A model generated the notes under the pieces. The model was not told the origin of the DNA, did no database searches, and saw only the letters and a program-made list of their open reading frames with translations. From assembly GCF_000731315.1 (NCBI RefSeq), contig NZ_HG938353.1, forward strand, positions 1,178,001 to 1,242,000: 64,000 nucleotides of DNA. The letters are read 5' to 3'. How positions within the stretch are numbered: position 1 is the first letter of the stretch; every line of letters begins with the position of its first letter. Both the position numbers and the translations under genes were made by a program. This document shows positions 62,675 through 64,000 of this stretch, piece after piece. Source of the stretch: Neorhizobium galegae bv. orientalis str. HAMBI 540 (GTDB taxonomy: Bacteria; Pseudomonadota; Alphaproteobacteria; Rhizobiales; Rhizobiaceae).

Positions 62675-63604
62675 TCAGTTTCTGAAAACCGTGCAGGGCA
62701 CGGCGTGGGCCCTGATCCTGGCACACAAATCGATAGCCTCAGCTCTGGTGGCGCGGCCGATGCGCGCTGCATAGCGCGGGCGATAACCGAAATTGCCGCG
62801 TTTCTGGCGCACGACGAGCGCCCGTTCGGAATTGAGCGGCGTCGGCAGACGGCCGATCGTGTTGGCAAACAGCTGGCTGGCGATATTCGGATTATAGTGC
62901 GCGGAAAGCTGCACGCCCCAAGGCGCCCAATCCGCCGATGCTATCAAGACACTCTCGTTGAGCCGCCTCGTATTGGCGAGCCGTAGGCAGCCGTCGAGGA
63001 AGGGTTTTCCGGGATCGAGGGCCTGGGCCGCCATCTTCGGCGGATCGTCCTTCCACATTTCTGCGGAATGGCCGGTAATCGCAAACACGTAGTCGCGTGT
63101 CTCGATCGGCAGCCGTCCGGTCGCCAGGAACGTTTCGAGGCCTGCTTCGCCCGCATTATAGGCCGCGGCGGCAAGGCCGAGATTGCCGAAACGGTCGCGC
63201 AGATCCCTGAGATAGAGAGCGGATGCCGCAAGCGCCTCGATGACATCGAAGCTGTTCCTCAGGCCGCGGATCCTTGCAGTTTCCGGCATGAACTGGGCGA
63301 TGCCCTCGGCCCCTTTCGGGCTCACCGCATTGGCGCGGAACAGGCTTTCCCGCCAGACCAGCCGCGCGAAAAATTCCGGCGGCAGCCCGTTCCTCTCGGC
63401 CAGCCGTTGCATCACCTGGCAGAGATCCTGATTGTAGGTTTCGGCGCGGATGCACAATCGGCCCATCTCGTCCGATGCCGCACGCTCGTATCGGCATTCG
63501 GGAGCGGCGGGGTCTTCGGCAGCACCGACGCTCCCGCCAGAGGGCGGGAGGGCCAAGGACAAGCCCAAGCCTATCTGCATGAGAGGGCGAAACATCATCG
63601 ACAT
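62675..63604 (-). CDS. Lytic transglycosylase (SLT domain)
   Basis: A 309-residue periplasmic enzyme that cuts peptidoglycan glycan chains to 1,6-anhydro products. A signal peptide (LMQIGLGLSLALPPSGGSVGAA) comes first, then the catalytic block LVWRESLFRANAVSPKGAEGIAQFMPETA (in parts) with the essential Glu in WRES, and AAAYNAGEAGLETFL. The C-terminal 120 residues are not part of the SLT fold and contain two cysteines near the end. The ATG at 63604 is preferred to the frame to 63673. Confidence 0.88.
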   Translation of the reverse strand: MSMMFRPLMQIGLGLSLALPPSGGSVGAAEDPAAPECRYERAASDEMGRLCIRAETYNQDLCQVMQRLAERNGLPPEFFARLVWRESLFRANAVSPKGAEGIAQFMPETARIRGLRNSFDVIEALAASALYLRDLRDRFGNLGLAAAAYNAGEAGLETFLATGRLPIETRDYVFAITGHSAEMWKDDPPKMAAQALDPGKPFLDGCLRLANTRRLNESVLIASADWAPWGVQLSAHYNPNIASQLFANTIGRLPTPLNSERALVVRQKRGNFGYRPRYAARIGRATRAEAIDLCARIRAHAVPCTVFRN

Positions 63605-63781
63605 GCAATATGCCCAACCGGGGCGCAGCTTTAAAGCCTTCGACGGCGGGATTGCTCCAAAAGCGACTGGCACGGATGATCCAGCACCGGGTCACGGCCC
63701 AGGTGACTTTCGCTTGCTCGATCTGCGGGGCAACTCCTGCAGAGAGCCCACAAACTCAAGGTCCGCCGCCCTCAGGACTGC

Positions 63782-64000
63782 CTAGTGCATTTTGCCGACG
63801 CCGGTATAGGCAAAGCCATGGGCTTCCACCTCCCGCGCGCGATAGACATTGCGCAGGTCGACGAGAACCGGGCTCTTCATGACGGACTTCAGGCGTTCGA
63901 GATCGAGTGCACGAAATTCGTTCCATTCGGTGACGAGAACCGCGACATCGGCGCCTTCGGCGGCCTGATAGGGGCCGTCGGCGAATTCGATATCCATCAG
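63782..64000 (-). CDS. UDP-glucose 6-dehydrogenase, C-terminal part
   Basis: The last 72 or so codons of an enzyme that oxidises UDP-glucose to UDP-glucuronate for surface polysaccharides. The UDP-binding domain end is clear: AVLVTEWNEFRALDLERL and VLVDLRNVYRAREVEAHGF. The gene runs off the right edge of the window; the methionine at 63997 is internal. In rhizobia this gene is often called rkpK or ugd; I cannot tell which copy this is. Confidence 0.88.
   Translation of the reverse strand: MMDIEFADGPYQAAEGADVAVLVTEWNEFRALDLERLKSVMKSPVLVDLRNVYRAREVEAHGFAYTGVGKMH

Overview
The window is about 64 kb of ordinary chromosome from an alphaproteobacterium, almost certainly a member of the Rhizobiaceae (Rhizobium, Agrobacterium or Ensifer type). 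The reasons are the GC-rich, tightly packed coding, a divK-pleD cell-cycle pair, a GatCAB amidotransferase, a single LolC/E-type protein with LolD, a short ProS without the editing insert, an inactive PyrC' beside pyrB, DUF1467, DUF2155 and DUF3572 proteins, an NDUFA12-type complex I protein, and CtrA-type and LexA-type sites of alphaproteobacterial form. I see no integrase, transposase, prophage or CRISPR array.

Layout. Positions 1-4097 (+): end of nuoN, then birA, rnj, mce and DUF1467. Positions 4098-4651: gene-free stretch with a minus-oriented terminator and a possible small RNA. Positions 4652-8036 (+): proS, lolC/E-type, lolD. Positions 8037-9179: repeats, a large hairpin and a 28-codon ORF. 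Positions 9180-12677 (+): dnaE. Then a frameshifted L,D-transpeptidase and dinB with a LexA-type box (both minus). Positions 15538-18974: GNAT, HAD-like and DUF3572 genes, then divK-pleD. Positions 18975-19849: gene-free, with a strong structured-RNA candidate. Positions 19850-31918 (-): rpmG, MFS, NUDIX, DUF983, rnr, topA as one overlapping cluster, then dprA, plsY, pyrC', pyrB. Positions 32121-37956: AidB-like dehydrogenase, AEC transporter, TetR, truncated hemoglobin, a CtrA-boxed small membrane-protein pair, ruvX and a UPF0173 hydrolase.

Positions 38067-43813: gatC-gatA and gatB, separated by about 2.4 kb of accessory genes: a ParE-like toxin with antitoxin, a YjhX/TopAI-like protein, a GNAT and DUF1294. 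Positions 43819-45810 (+): two GNATs, NDUFA12-type protein, DUF2155. Positions 45818-52910 (-): aat, accC, accB, aroQ, a DsbA-like thioredoxin, rne. Positions 53509-58758 (+): amidase, mrcA (PBP1A) and prfB with its programmed frameshift. Positions 58838-61690: Bcr/CflA-type exporter with divergent TetR and a shared palindrome, then nadK. Positions 61942-64000: tRNA-Thr(TGT), a Gly/Ser-rich secreted protein, a lytic transglycosylase and the end of a UDP-glucose dehydrogenase gene.

Most genes serve core functions: replication and repair (dnaE, dinB, topA, dprA, ruvX), RNA turnover (rnj, rnr, rne), translation (proS, gatCAB, prfB, rpmG, aat, tRNA-Thr), envelope building (Lol system, plsY, PBP1A, amidase, L,D-transpeptidase, lytic transglycosylase), fatty acid and pyrimidine synthesis, and the cell cycle. 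I found no clear large undescribed system. The best leads are the structured RNA downstream of pleD, the CtrA-boxed small membrane operon, and the toxin-like cluster inside the gat locus, which pairs a TopAI-like protein with a divergent GNAT.
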